Below are positions 42,711 through 51,686 of a stretch of DNA of 64,000 bases, one piece after another. The notes below the pieces were generated by a model. It had not been told where the DNA came from. It ran no database searches and was given only the letters and a program-made list of their open reading frames with translations. Origin of the DNA: Stappia indica (lineage in GTDB: Bacteria; Pseudomonadota; Alphaproteobacteria; Rhizobiales; Stappiaceae); assembly GCF_001696535.1 (NCBI RefSeq), contig NZ_MBQE01000001.1, positions 496,001 through 560,000 on the forward strand. Direction: 5' to 3'. The position numbers and the translations under genes are program-made. Within the stretch, counting starts at the first letter, position 1, and each line of letters starts with the position of its first letter.

Positions 42711-42790
42711 CCTCCGTTCCTCGATGCCCCCGTATGCACGGGCGAGCGAGCGGTCCGCGGTGCCCCCCCGACAGCGCGGCCCGCCCGGCC

Positions 42791-43591
<801 letters not shown>

Positions 43592-43632
43592 GGCTCAGCT
43601 CCAAACGTTGTGTCGGCTTCGTGAGGTCCGCG

Positions 43633-44934
43633 TCACCGCGCGTGCCCCCGGTGCAGGCGGCGCTCCATGTAGATGGAGTAGCGCGACATGCCGAAACAGA
43701 AGATCCAGAAGACGAAGGCGGCAAAGACGAAGCCCGTCGCCGGCGTGTTGGGCGAAGCCCAGTTCGCGTCGGAGAAGTTCAGCGAGACGATGCCGAGCAG
43801 GTCGAACAGGCCGATGATCAGCACCAGGCTCGTGTCCTTGAACAGGCCGATGAAGGTGTTGACGATGCCCGGAATGACCAGCTTCAGCGCCTGCGGCATG
43901 ATGATCAGGCCGATGCCCTGCCAGAACGACAGGCCCATGGCGTCGGCCGCCTCGTACTGGCCCTTGGGGATCGCCTGCAACCCGCCGCGCACCACCTCGG
44001 CCATGTAGGCGGAGGCGAACAGGGCGACGCCGATCAGCGCCCGCAACAGCTTGTCGAAGTTGACGCCGTCGGGAAGGAACAGCGGCAGCATCACCGAGGA
44101 CATGAACAGCACGGTGATCAGCGGCACGCCGCGCCAGAACTCGATGAAGATCACCGAGACCAGCTTGACCGCCGGCAGCTTCGACCGCCGTCCCAGCGCC
44201 AGCAGGATGCCGAGCGGGAATGAGGCGACGATGCCGACGATGGCGACCACCAGCGTCACCAGCAGGCCGCCCCACAGCTGCGTCTCCACCGGCCTCAGGC
44301 CGAAGTCGAAGGAGACGACCGCGAAGATCGCGGCCAGCGCCAGGTACATCGCCGCGACGATCTTGAGCGGCGAGGCCGGCGCGATCCCCGCATTGCGGCA
44401 GATCAGCGCCGTGATGGCGAGCGAGAGCACGGCCAGGATCGCAAGCCCGGTCCAGAAACTCCCCGACAGGTCGACATCGCCGCCGGTCAGCAGGATGAAA
44501 CCGGCGATCGGGAAGACGACGAGCAGGTAGAGCACCGTCTCGCGCTTGAACGGCACCCGCGGGATCGCCGCCGGCACCAGGCCGGCGATCAGCAGCAGCC
44601 CGGTCAGGTCCACGCGCCAGCGCTCGGGGTCGGGATAGCGGCCATACATGAACTGGCCGAACTTGGCATAGACGAAGGCCCAGCAGGCCCCCGCTCCTTC
44701 CACGATGCAGGCATCGCGGCTCGTGCCGGTCCACACCGCGTCGATGAACAGCCAGTTGATCGCCGGCGGCAGGATCAGGGCCAGCAGGGCGATGCCGACC
44801 ACCGTCATGATGGCATTGCCGACGCTGTCGAACAGGTTCTGGCGGACCCAGCCGATGGCACCGGTCTCGGAGACGGGCGGCGGCATGCGCGGCGCCTCAT
44901 CCGTTCGCACATAGGCGAGTTTCGAAGCTGTCAT
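43633..44934 (-). CDS. aapM: General L-amino acid ABC transporter, permease
   Basis: 433 residues, inner-membrane permease of the His/Glu/Gln group. The permease signature is in [27 protein letters not shown]. The long N-terminal region with extra hydrophobic segments (to about residue 190) distinguishes AapM from ordinary GlnP-type permeases. It pairs with AapQ to form the translocation path. It starts 4 nt after the aapQ stop, so the two are tightly coupled. Confidence 0.94.
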   Translation of the reverse strand: MTASKLAYVRTDEAPRMPPPVSETGAIGWVRQNLFDSVGNAIMTVVGIALLALILPPAINWLFIDAVWTGTSRDACIVEGAGACWAFVYAKFGQFMYGRYPDPERWRVDLTGLLLIAGLVPAAIPRVPFKRETVLYLLVVFPIAGFILLTGGDVDLSGSFWTGLAILAVLSLAITALICRNAGIAPASPLKIVAAMYLALAAIFAVVSFDFGLRPVETQLWGGLLVTLVVAIVGIVASFPLGILLALGRRSKLPAVKLVSVIFIEFWRGVPLITVLFMSSVMLPLFLPDGVNFDKLLRALIGVALFASAYMAEVVRGGLQAIPKGQYEAADAMGLSFWQGIGLIIMPQALKLVIPGIVNTFIGLFKDTSLVLIIGLFDLLGIVSLNFSDANWASPNTPATGFVFAAFVFWIFCFGMSRYSIYMERRLHRGHAR

Positions 44935-44938
44935 GGCC

Positions 44939-46141
44939 CTACCTCTCCACCAGCGCCATGCGCGAATTGTACCAGTTCATGAAGCCCGAGGTGAGCAGCG
45001 ACAGGGTCAGGTAGACCAGCATGGTGATGATGATCACCTCCACCGCCTGGCCGGTCTGGTTCAGCACCGTGCCGGCGAACACCGCGACGAGGTCCGGATA
45101 GCCGATGGCCACCGCCAGCGAGGAGTTCTTGGTCAGGTTGAGATACTGGCTGGTCAGCGGCGGGATGATGACCCGCATCGCCTGCGGGATGATCACCAGC
45201 TGCAGCGTCCGCCGCGGCCTCAGGCCCAGCGAGTAAGCCGCCTCCGTCTGGCCGTGCGAGACGGCAAGGATGCCCGCGCGCACGATCTCGGCGATGAAGG
45301 CCGCCGTGTAGAGCGAGAGGCCCAGCAGCAGCGCCATGAACTCCGGTATGACGACGACGCCGCCGCGGAAGTTGAAGCCGGCAAGCTCCGCATAGGCCAG
45401 CTCGACCGGCATGCCGGTGACGAGGAAGACCAGCAGCGGCAGGCCGACGATCAGGCCGAGACCGACGAGAACGCTGGGGAACTGGCGCCCCGTCTCCTGC
45501 TGGCGCTTGCGGGCCCAGCGGGAAATGCCGATCGACGCCGCGACCGCCGCAAGCAGTGCCCACAGGATCGCCGAGGAGCCCGGCTGGCCGATCACCTCGG
45601 GAAGGATCAGGCCGCGATTGTTGAGGTAGACGCCCGACACCGGCTCCAGCGACTGGCGCGGCGACGGCAGGACGGACAGCACCGCCTTGTACCAGAACAG
45701 CAGCTGCAGCAGCAGCGGGATGTTGCGCAGCAGCTCCACGTACCAGGTGGCGAGCTGGCGGATCAGGAAGTTCTTCGACAGCCGCGAGATGCCGACGATG
45801 AAGCCGAGCACGGTCGCGATGACGATGCCGATGGCCGCCACCAGCAGGGTGTTGAGCAGTCCGAGCAGGAAGGCGCGGAAATAGCTGCTGTCGTTGGTGT
45901 AGGGAATAAGGGATTGGGAGACATCGAAGCCGGAGCGCTCGGACAGGAATCCGAGGCCGGAGGCGATTCCCGCCCGTTCCAGGTTGATCTTCGCGTTGTA
46001 CGCGAAGAAGGCAAGCATCCCCAGAAGGAAGGCGACGACCAGCACCTGGAAGACAATGCCGCGCACGCGCGGATTGTAGAACCAGGATGCGCCGGATCCG
46101 CCGCCTGCTTGCTCGCGCTCGGCAGAGCTTGCAGGTGTCAT
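44939..46141 (-). CDS. aapQ: General L-amino acid ABC transporter, permease
   Basis: 400 residues. A signature EAA loop appears in [23 protein letters not shown]; an N-terminal membrane anchor is followed by a periplasmic stretch (residues about 55-90) and the conserved [21 protein letters not shown]. It resembles aapM in general layout, as expected for a heterodimeric permease. The first gene after the aapJ terminator; ATG at 46141 follows a 193-nt spacer. Confidence 0.94.
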   Translation of the reverse strand: MTPASSAEREQAGGGSGASWFYNPRVRGIVFQVLVVAFLLGMLAFFAYNAKINLERAGIASGLGFLSERSGFDVSQSLIPYTNDSSYFRAFLLGLLNTLLVAAIGIVIATVLGFIVGISRLSKNFLIRQLATWYVELLRNIPLLLQLLFWYKAVLSVLPSPRQSLEPVSGVYLNNRGLILPEVIGQPGSSAILWALLAAVAASIGISRWARKRQQETGRQFPSVLVGLGLIVGLPLLVFLVTGMPVELAYAELAGFNFRGGVVVIPEFMALLLGLSLYTAAFIAEIVRAGILAVSHGQTEAAYSLGLRPRRTLQLVIIPQAMRVIIPPLTSQYLNLTKNSSLAVAIGYPDLVAVFAGTVLNQTGQAVEVIIITMLVYLTLSLLTSGFMNWYNSRMALVER

Positions 46142-46293
46142 GTCAGACAGGTTCCCCTCGCCGGTTCGCTGTTGTTCAGCGTTCCCGATATCCGCTGAGT
46201 TCAGCGTAACCCGTAAGTGACTGGCCCGTTTGGGGCCCGTCCGGTCCGGTATTCCGGACTCGGCCGTTCGTCATGTCAGCGTCAGTTCGAAAA

Positions 46294-46320
46294 GGCCCGG
46301 CGCGAGTGTCGCGCCGGGCC
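46294..46320 (-). terminator. Intra-operon attenuating terminator between aapJ and aapQ
   Basis: GGCCCGGCGCGA / TCGCGCCGGGCC form a perfect 12-bp stem with a 3-nt loop. On the minus strand it is followed by TTTTCG. It starts 14 nt after the aapJ stop, a layout that gives far more binding protein than permease. Confidence 0.8.
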
Positions 46321-46334
46321 CGATGGATGCCGTC

Positions 46335-47351
46335 TTAGCGGATCGGCGGGGCGTACTGCAGGCCACCCTTCGACCACAGCGCGTTCACGCCGCGGGCGAT
46401 GCCCAGCGGGGTGTCCGGACCGACCGTCTTGTCGAAGACTTCGCCGTAGTTGCCGACATGCTTGATGATGCGGGCAGCCCAGTCGTTGCTGAGGCCGATG
46501 GACTCGCCGAACGTGCCCTCGACGCCGAGCAGACGACGGATGTTCGGGTTGTCGGAGCTCTTCATCTCCTCGACATTGGCCGAGGTCACGCCCAGTTCTT
46601 CAGCGTTGAGCATGGCGAAATGGACCCACTTGACCAGGTTGAACCACTGGTCGTCGCCCTGGCGCACTGCGGGGCCGAGCGGCTCCTTGGAGATGATCTC
46701 CGGCAGCACGATGTGATCGGCCGGGTTGGTCAGCTGCAGGCGGATCGAGTACAGGCCCGAGGCGTCGGTCGTGTAGACGTCGCAACGGTTGGCGTCGTAG
46801 GCGGCGTTCACCTCCTCGAGCTTCTCGAACACGACCGGGTTGTACTCCATGCCGTTGGCCTTGAAGTAGTCGGTCAGGTTCAGCTCGGTCGTGGTGCCGG
46901 TCTGCACGCAGACGGACGCGCCGGACAGCTCGAGAGCCGAGGAGACGCCGAGCGACTTGCGGACCATGAAGCCCTGGCCGTCATAGTAGTTGACGCCGGT
47001 GAAGTTCAGGCCGAGCGTCGTGTCGCGGCTCATCGTCCAGGTGGTGTTGCGCACCAGCACGTCGACTTCGCCGGTCTGCAGCGCGGTGAAGCGCTCCTTG
47101 GCGGTCAGCGGGGTGAACTTGACCGCGTTGGCGTCGTCGAAGATGGCCGCGGCAATGGCCCGGCACATGGAGACGTCGATACCCGTCCATTCGCCCTTGT
47201 CGTCCGGAGCGGCGAAACCGGCCAGGCCGGTGTTGGAGCCGCACTGCAGGAAGCCCTTCGCCTTGACGTCGTCGAGCGTCGCGGCGGAAGCGGCGGTGGC
47301 CGTCAGGCCGAGCGCCGCGCCGAGCACGATCGGAATCAGTTTATGCGTCAT
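46335..47351 (-). CDS. aapJ: General L-amino acid ABC transporter, periplasmic binding protein
   Basis: 338 residues; signal peptide ending TATAASA. The mature protein begins with TLDDVKAKGFLQCGSNTG and contains GFAAPDDKGEWTGIDVSMCRA, typical of AapJ-type family 3 solute-binding proteins. It captures a wide range of L-amino acids in the periplasm and delivers them to AapQM. The start at 47351 places the signal peptide correctly. First gene of the operon; the 299-nt region upstream is shared with metC. Confidence 0.95.
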   Translation of the reverse strand: MTHKLIPIVLGAALGLTATAASAATLDDVKAKGFLQCGSNTGLAGFAAPDDKGEWTGIDVSMCRAIAAAIFDDANAVKFTPLTAKERFTALQTGEVDVLVRNTTWTMSRDTTLGLNFTGVNYYDGQGFMVRKSLGVSSALELSGASVCVQTGTTTELNLTDYFKANGMEYNPVVFEKLEEVNAAYDANRCDVYTTDASGLYSIRLQLTNPADHIVLPEIISKEPLGPAVRQGDDQWFNLVKWVHFAMLNAEELGVTSANVEEMKSSDNPNIRRLLGVEGTFGESIGLSNDWAARIIKHVGNYGEVFDKTVGPDTPLGIARGVNALWSKGGLQYAPPIR

Positions 47352-47595
47352 GGATATGCAGCCTTCTCTTTTGCCCTGTCTATTCTGGGTTTTTTCGAGA
47401 TCACGCGCGTGGGAATCAGGATGCGGCCATGATGCGTCTGCGAAAAGCAGTGTTCGGCACAGGATACCCCCTCCCGGCATGTCCGCGACCGTTCTTGTTT
47501 TCTGGTCGTCGGCTATGCCACCGTCATCTCATGGGTGCATTCGATGGCATTTATCGCTAAGGGTCAAGTACCCGACGCACCGTAAGGTACGATTT

Positions 47596-47611
47596 GCGAA
47601 AAATTTTTCGC
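47596..47611. promoter_or_regulatory. Perfect 16-bp palindrome upstream of metC
   Basis: GCGAAAAATTTTTCGC, 39 nt before the metC ATG in the aapJ-metC divergent region (47352-47650). Two very short hairpins (GGGT-caagt-ACCC and CGTA-agg-TACG, 47564-47591) stand beside it. It could be an operator; I do not recognise the cognate regulator. The rest of the region shows nothing else I can call. Confidence 0.4.
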
Positions 47612-47650
47612 GACTTGAAAATCCAGTCAACACACCGCGAAAGGTCCTGT

Positions 47651-48829
47651 ATGTCCGCCTCCCAGTCGAACCGTGCCAGGGGTCTTGCAACCACGCTCTC
47701 CCATGCCGGGCGCAAGCCCGAGGACTTCCACGGATTCGTCAATCCTCCCGTCGTTCACGCCTCCACGGTGCTGTTTCCGGACTGCGCGACCATGCTCTCC
47801 GGCGGCCAGACCTATCACTATGCCCGGCGCGGCAATCCGACGACGGATGCGCTGGAAGAAGCGTTGGCCGAACTGGAGGGCGCGGCCGGCGTGCGCCTTG
47901 CCGCCTCGGGCCTCAACGCCGTCTCCGTCGCGCTGCTGTCGTGCCTGTCCTCCGGCGATCACGTGCTGATCACCGACAGCGCCTATGGCCCGACCCGCAA
48001 TTTCGCCGAGACCACGCTGAAGCGGCTCGGCGTTGCCGTCGACTATTATGATCCGGCCATCGGCGAGGGAATCGAGGCGCTGTTCCGACCCAACACCCGC
48101 GCCGTGATGACCGAGGCGCCGGGCTCCCTCACCTTCGAGATGCAGGACATCCCGGCCATCGCCCGGATCGCCCATGCGCATGACGCGCTGGTGGTCATGG
48201 ACAACACCTGGGCGACGCCCTGCTTCTTCGATGCCATCGGCCACGGCGTCGACCTGTCGGTGCAGGCCGGTACCAAGTATCTGGTGGGCCATTCCGACGC
48301 GATGCTCGGCACGGTGGCCGCCAGCGAGCGGGCCTGGCCGGGCCTGAAGGAGACCCACGGCGCGCTCGGCATGCATGTGGGCCCGGACGACGTCTATCTG
48401 GCCTTGCGCGGCCTGCGCACGCTGGACGTGCGCCTGCGCCGCCACATGCAGAACGGCCTGGAGATCGCCCGCTGGCTGGAGGAGCGGCCCGAGGTCGCCC
48501 GCGTGCGCCATCCGGGTCTGGAGAGCGATCCGGGCCACGCCATCTGGAAGCGCGACTTCACCGGCGCCTCCGGCCTCTTCGCCTTCGACTTCGTCGACGG
48601 CATCAGCGAGACGCAGAGCTACGCCTTCCTCGATGCGCTGGAGCTGTTCGGCCTCGGCTATTCCTGGGGCGGCTTCGAAAGCCTCGCCATCCCCGTCCGG
48701 CTCAAGGGCGCGCGCACGGCAACGCCGATGCCGACCGGCGGCCCCAGCGTGCGCCTGCATATCGGACTGGAGGACACGGCCGACATCCGCGCCGATCTGG
48801 AAGCCGGTTTCGCCGCGCTGAAGGCCTGA
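47651..48829 (+). CDS. metC: Cystathionine beta-lyase
   Basis: 392-residue Cys/Met-metabolism PLP enzyme, converting cystathionine to homocysteine, pyruvate and ammonia. Visible features: YHYARRGNPTTDALEEAL near residue 60, the PLP Asp in VVMDNTWATPCFF and the Schiff-base Lys in VQAGTKYLVGHSDAMLG. GYSWGGFESLA near the C-terminus is typical of MetC rather than cystathionine gamma-synthase. ATG at 47651. Divergent from aapJ; convergent with the next gene, only 27 nt away and without a terminator. Confidence 0.93.
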   Translation: MSASQSNRARGLATTLSHAGRKPEDFHGFVNPPVVHASTVLFPDCATMLSGGQTYHYARRGNPTTDALEEALAELEGAAGVRLAASGLNAVSVALLSCLSSGDHVLITDSAYGPTRNFAETTLKRLGVAVDYYDPAIGEGIEALFRPNTRAVMTEAPGSLTFEMQDIPAIARIAHAHDALVVMDNTWATPCFFDAIGHGVDLSVQAGTKYLVGHSDAMLGTVAASERAWPGLKETHGALGMHVGPDDVYLALRGLRTLDVRLRRHMQNGLEIARWLEERPEVARVRHPGLESDPGHAIWKRDFTGASGLFAFDFVDGISETQSYAFLDALELFGLGYSWGGFESLAIPVRLKGARTATPMPTGGPSVRLHIGLEDTADIRADLEAGFAALKA

Positions 48830-48856
48830 GGAAAAAACGCGCCCGGCGCAGCGTCG

Positions 48857-50428
48857 TTACTGCGCTGTGCCGGATGCCGCGGGGTCTGCCTCCCCAGGGT
48901 CTGCCTCCGCAGGGGCCGTCGCCGGGGGCTCGGTAGCAACGGCCGCCGGAGCCGGAGCGGGCGTCAGCGACGGCACGACCGACGGCCCCATCGATGGCCC
49001 AACCGATGGCAGAGTGAAGACCCAAAGGGCTGCCGCGAGCAGGATCCCCGCCCCCAGCGCCGGCATCAGCGCTGCCGCGGGCTCGCCCCGCGCCAGCCGC
49101 CGCACCGCCGAAACTCCCGGCACCAGGGCCAGCAGCGCAATCACCGCGCCCGGCGGCGACGGCCAGGCGCCGGTCAGCGGTCCGGCGATCAGGTTCGCCG
49201 CCACCAGCGCGACCAGCGGCACCGCGAAAAGCCCGGCCGCCGCATAGCGCAGGATCCGCCCCGCCCGGTGCGGCGCGGCGCCCTCCTCGCCGCGCGACAG
49301 CAGCAGCGCGGCAAGCCCGGCCAGCGCCGGCACCAGCAGCAGCGCCTGCTGCGGCACCTTGGCCGGCAGCAGCTCGATCAGCAGCCAGACCGGCACCAGG
49401 CAGCACAGGAAGAACACCACCTGCGGCCTGCGGGTGCTGCGCAGCAGCATCGGCAGGCCCAGCAGGACGAAGGCCGGCAGCGGCCAGAACGTCGCCAGCA
49501 ACAGCAGCAGATGGGCGAACGGCGGAGCGCCGATGCCGGGCGTGCCGAGCGGCGACCCGATGCCCGCAGCGCTGAGGATGCCGGCAAAGAGCGTCAGGCT
49601 GCCGCCCGAGAAGATGCCGCCCTCGCCGCGCAGCGCGCTGGCGACAAACCAGGGCAGCACGATCGCCGCCAGGATCGCAAGGCCCGGCAGCGGCAGCAAG
49701 CGGGCCAGCCAGCGCACATCCCGCGCGGCGATGGACAGCGCCAGCACGCTCAACCCGGCAACGACCGGCCCGCTCGAGCCGGCGACCAGCACCGAAACGC
49801 CAAGCCCGGCCCAGAACACCGCCGGCAGGCCTTTCCGCGCCAGCGGTCCGGACCGGGTCTCCGCGAGCCGCGACAGCCATATCCGCGCGAGCGCGCCCTG
49901 CATGGCAAGGATCGCCGCCAGCAGCAGCCCGTCCGGCTCGCCGAGCCGTGCGGCCGCCCCCAAAGGCAAGGCCGCTGCGGTCAGCGCCCCGGCAAGCAGG
50001 GCCGGCGGCGGCGCGACGAAGGCCCGCCCGCACCAGTAGCTCAGCAGCACCGCCAGCACCGCGCCGGCCAGCGACGGCAGGCGGAAGACCCACAGCGGGG
50101 CATCCGCCCCCTGCCCGCTTGCCGCAGCGCTCAGGACCTGCAGCAGCGGCAGGCCCGGCGGCACGATCCGCTCGCTGCCGTCCCGCAGCCGCGTGTCGAC
50201 GATATCTCCCGTATCCAGCATGTGCCGCGCGGTCTCGACCACCTGCGCCTCGCCGCTGCCGAGCGGCGGCGCCACCGACAGCCCCGGCAGGAACAGCACG
50301 AGGGCGAGCAGCAGCAGCGCCAGCGGCGCCAGTCCCCGATGTCCCAGCAATCGCAGCCAGCGCGCGCCGGGCCCGGAAAACCGGACCTCGAAACCGTCTG
50401 TGGATTGCCGCGCCTGTGTATCCGTCAT
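48857..50428 (-). CDS. ArnT/PMT-like (GT-C, family 39) membrane protein with altered catalytic motif
   Basis: 523 residues, about eleven hydrophobic segments and a Pro/Ala-rich C-terminal tail. The order LFLPGLSVAPPLGSGEAQVVETARHML then GLPLLQVLSAA parallels ArnT-type transferases. The first periplasmic loop, which normally carries the catalytic Asp-Glu pair (D-x-D-E), reads Gly57-Ser-Gly-Glu60, so the key Asp is missing. Either the activity is lost or this is a diverged subfamily. ATG at 50428 preferred. The native role would be moving a sugar from undecaprenyl phosphate onto lipid A or another acceptor; not supported here beyond the fold. Confidence 0.65.
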   Translation of the reverse strand: MTDTQARQSTDGFEVRFSGPGARWLRLLGHRGLAPLALLLLALVLFLPGLSVAPPLGSGEAQVVETARHMLDTGDIVDTRLRDGSERIVPPGLPLLQVLSAAASGQGADAPLWVFRLPSLAGAVLAVLLSYWCGRAFVAPPPALLAGALTAAALPLGAAARLGEPDGLLLAAILAMQGALARIWLSRLAETRSGPLARKGLPAVFWAGLGVSVLVAGSSGPVVAGLSVLALSIAARDVRWLARLLPLPGLAILAAIVLPWFVASALRGEGGIFSGGSLTLFAGILSAAGIGSPLGTPGIGAPPFAHLLLLLATFWPLPAFVLLGLPMLLRSTRRPQVVFFLCCLVPVWLLIELLPAKVPQQALLLVPALAGLAALLLSRGEEGAAPHRAGRILRYAAAGLFAVPLVALVAANLIAGPLTGAWPSPPGAVIALLALVPGVSAVRRLARGEPAAALMPALGAGILLAAALWVFTLPSVGPSMGPSVVPSLTPAPAPAAVATEPPATAPAEADPGEADPAASGTAQ

Positions 50429-50604
50429 GTCACGCTCGCCTGCTATTGCGCTCGCCTTGCCTGTGCCGGCTTTTCCTACAGGAGCGCGGCACAAAGGGAA
50501 ACCGGAGGCCGCAGCCGCAGCTCTCCTTCCCCTCGCGCGAAGCCGGGACATCCGCTAAATCAAACGGATGCGCTTGCCGCAGCCGACCTTTCAGGGAGAC
50601 CTTG

Positions 50605-51426
50605 ATGACACTGATCGCCCAGATCACAGACCTGCATGTGCGCCCCAGCGGGCTGGCCTGCTACCGCGTCAGCGAGACCAACATGCTCGCCCGCCGCGCC
50701 GTCGAGGCCGTGAACGCGCTCGACCCGCAGCCCGATGCGGTGATCATCACCGGCGATCTGGCCGACACGCCGGACCCGCGCGAATACGGCGGCGTGCAGC
50801 GCCTCGTCTCTTTGATCAAGGCCCCGGTCTATGTGCTTCCGGGCAATCACGATTCGGCGACGATGATGCGCGAGACGCTGATCGGCGTCGGCCCGATCAA
50901 CGAGGGCGAGAACGGCAAGATGCACTATGCCGTCGACATCGGCGACGTGCGGCTGATCGCGCTCGACAGCTCCGTCCCCGGCGCCCCGCACGGCAATCTC
51001 GGCGAGGCCCAGCTTGCCTGGCTGGACGCGACGCTCGCCGCCAGCACCCGGCCGACGCTCATCGCCCTGCACCATCCCCCCGCACTCACCGGCATTGCGC
51101 ACATGGACACGATCGGCCTTGCCGATTCCACGGCCTTTTCCGCCGTCGTCTCGCGCCATTCGCATGTGCGCCGGGTCATGTGCGGCCATGTCCACCGGGC
51201 CATCATCGCCTCGGTCGGCCATACGGTCATGACCCTGTGCCCGAGCACGGCCCACCAGGTGCATCTCGACTTCGTCGACCGCGGCCACGGCCATTTCATC
51301 ATGGAGCCGCCGGCGTTCTTCCTGCACCACTACGCGCCGGAAAGCGACGTGGTCAGCCACCTCGCCTATGTCGAGCGCTTCCCCGGGCCGTTCCCCTTCT
51401 TCGCCGACGAGGGCGTCAGCTTCTGA
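50605..51426 (+). CDS. Calcineurin-type phosphodiesterase (CpdA/GpdQ-like)
   Basis: 273 residues. The five metallophosphoesterase motifs are in order: QITDLHVRP, ITGDLADTPD, LPGNHDSATM, LHHPPALTG and CGHVHRAI. They build a dinuclear metal site. Closest families are cAMP phosphodiesterase CpdA and glycerophosphodiesterase GpdQ; I cannot decide the substrate. AGGGAGACC stands 5 nt before the ATG. Ends at a strong terminator, so monocistronic. Confidence 0.88.
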   Translation: MTLIAQITDLHVRPSGLACYRVSETNMLARRAVEAVNALDPQPDAVIITGDLADTPDPREYGGVQRLVSLIKAPVYVLPGNHDSATMMRETLIGVGPINEGENGKMHYAVDIGDVRLIALDSSVPGAPHGNLGEAQLAWLDATLAASTRPTLIALHHPPALTGIAHMDTIGLADSTAFSAVVSRHSHVRRVMCGHVHRAIIASVGHTVMTLCPSTAHQVHLDFVDRGHGHFIMEPPAFFLHHYAPESDVVSHLAYVERFPGPFPFFADEGVSF

Positions 51427-51433
51427 GCCGACG

Positions 51434-51479
51434 GCGGGGCAACCGGGCCGGTGTCACCCGGTTGCCCCGCTTGCATTTT
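51434..51479 (+). terminator. Terminator of the phosphodiesterase gene
   Basis: GCGGGGCAACCGGG (51434-51447) and CCCGGTTGCCCCGC (51457-51470) form a perfect 14-bp stem. TTGCATTTT follows. Confidence 0.85.
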
Positions 51480-51686
51480 CACGCAAAACGTTCAGTCTGG
51501 GCTTTCACGTATACCAAAGAGTCGCGTCCAGGTAGACGAACGTCGTTTTTTCAATTTTCATAAGCCGTCTGTCGGACTTACACTCGTATTACGCGAACAG
51601 GGCGACCGGCGCCCCCAACGGGCGACGGGAAGCCCGGCATCAGGCCGGCATTTCCGGCACGTGCCATCAGCAGCCGGAAAAGACCT

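Noticed and set aside
47352-47650. SAM-type riboswitch before metC
   Set aside because: The region has only tiny hairpins and a DNA palindrome; I could not find the conserved SAM-II or SAM-I core bases.
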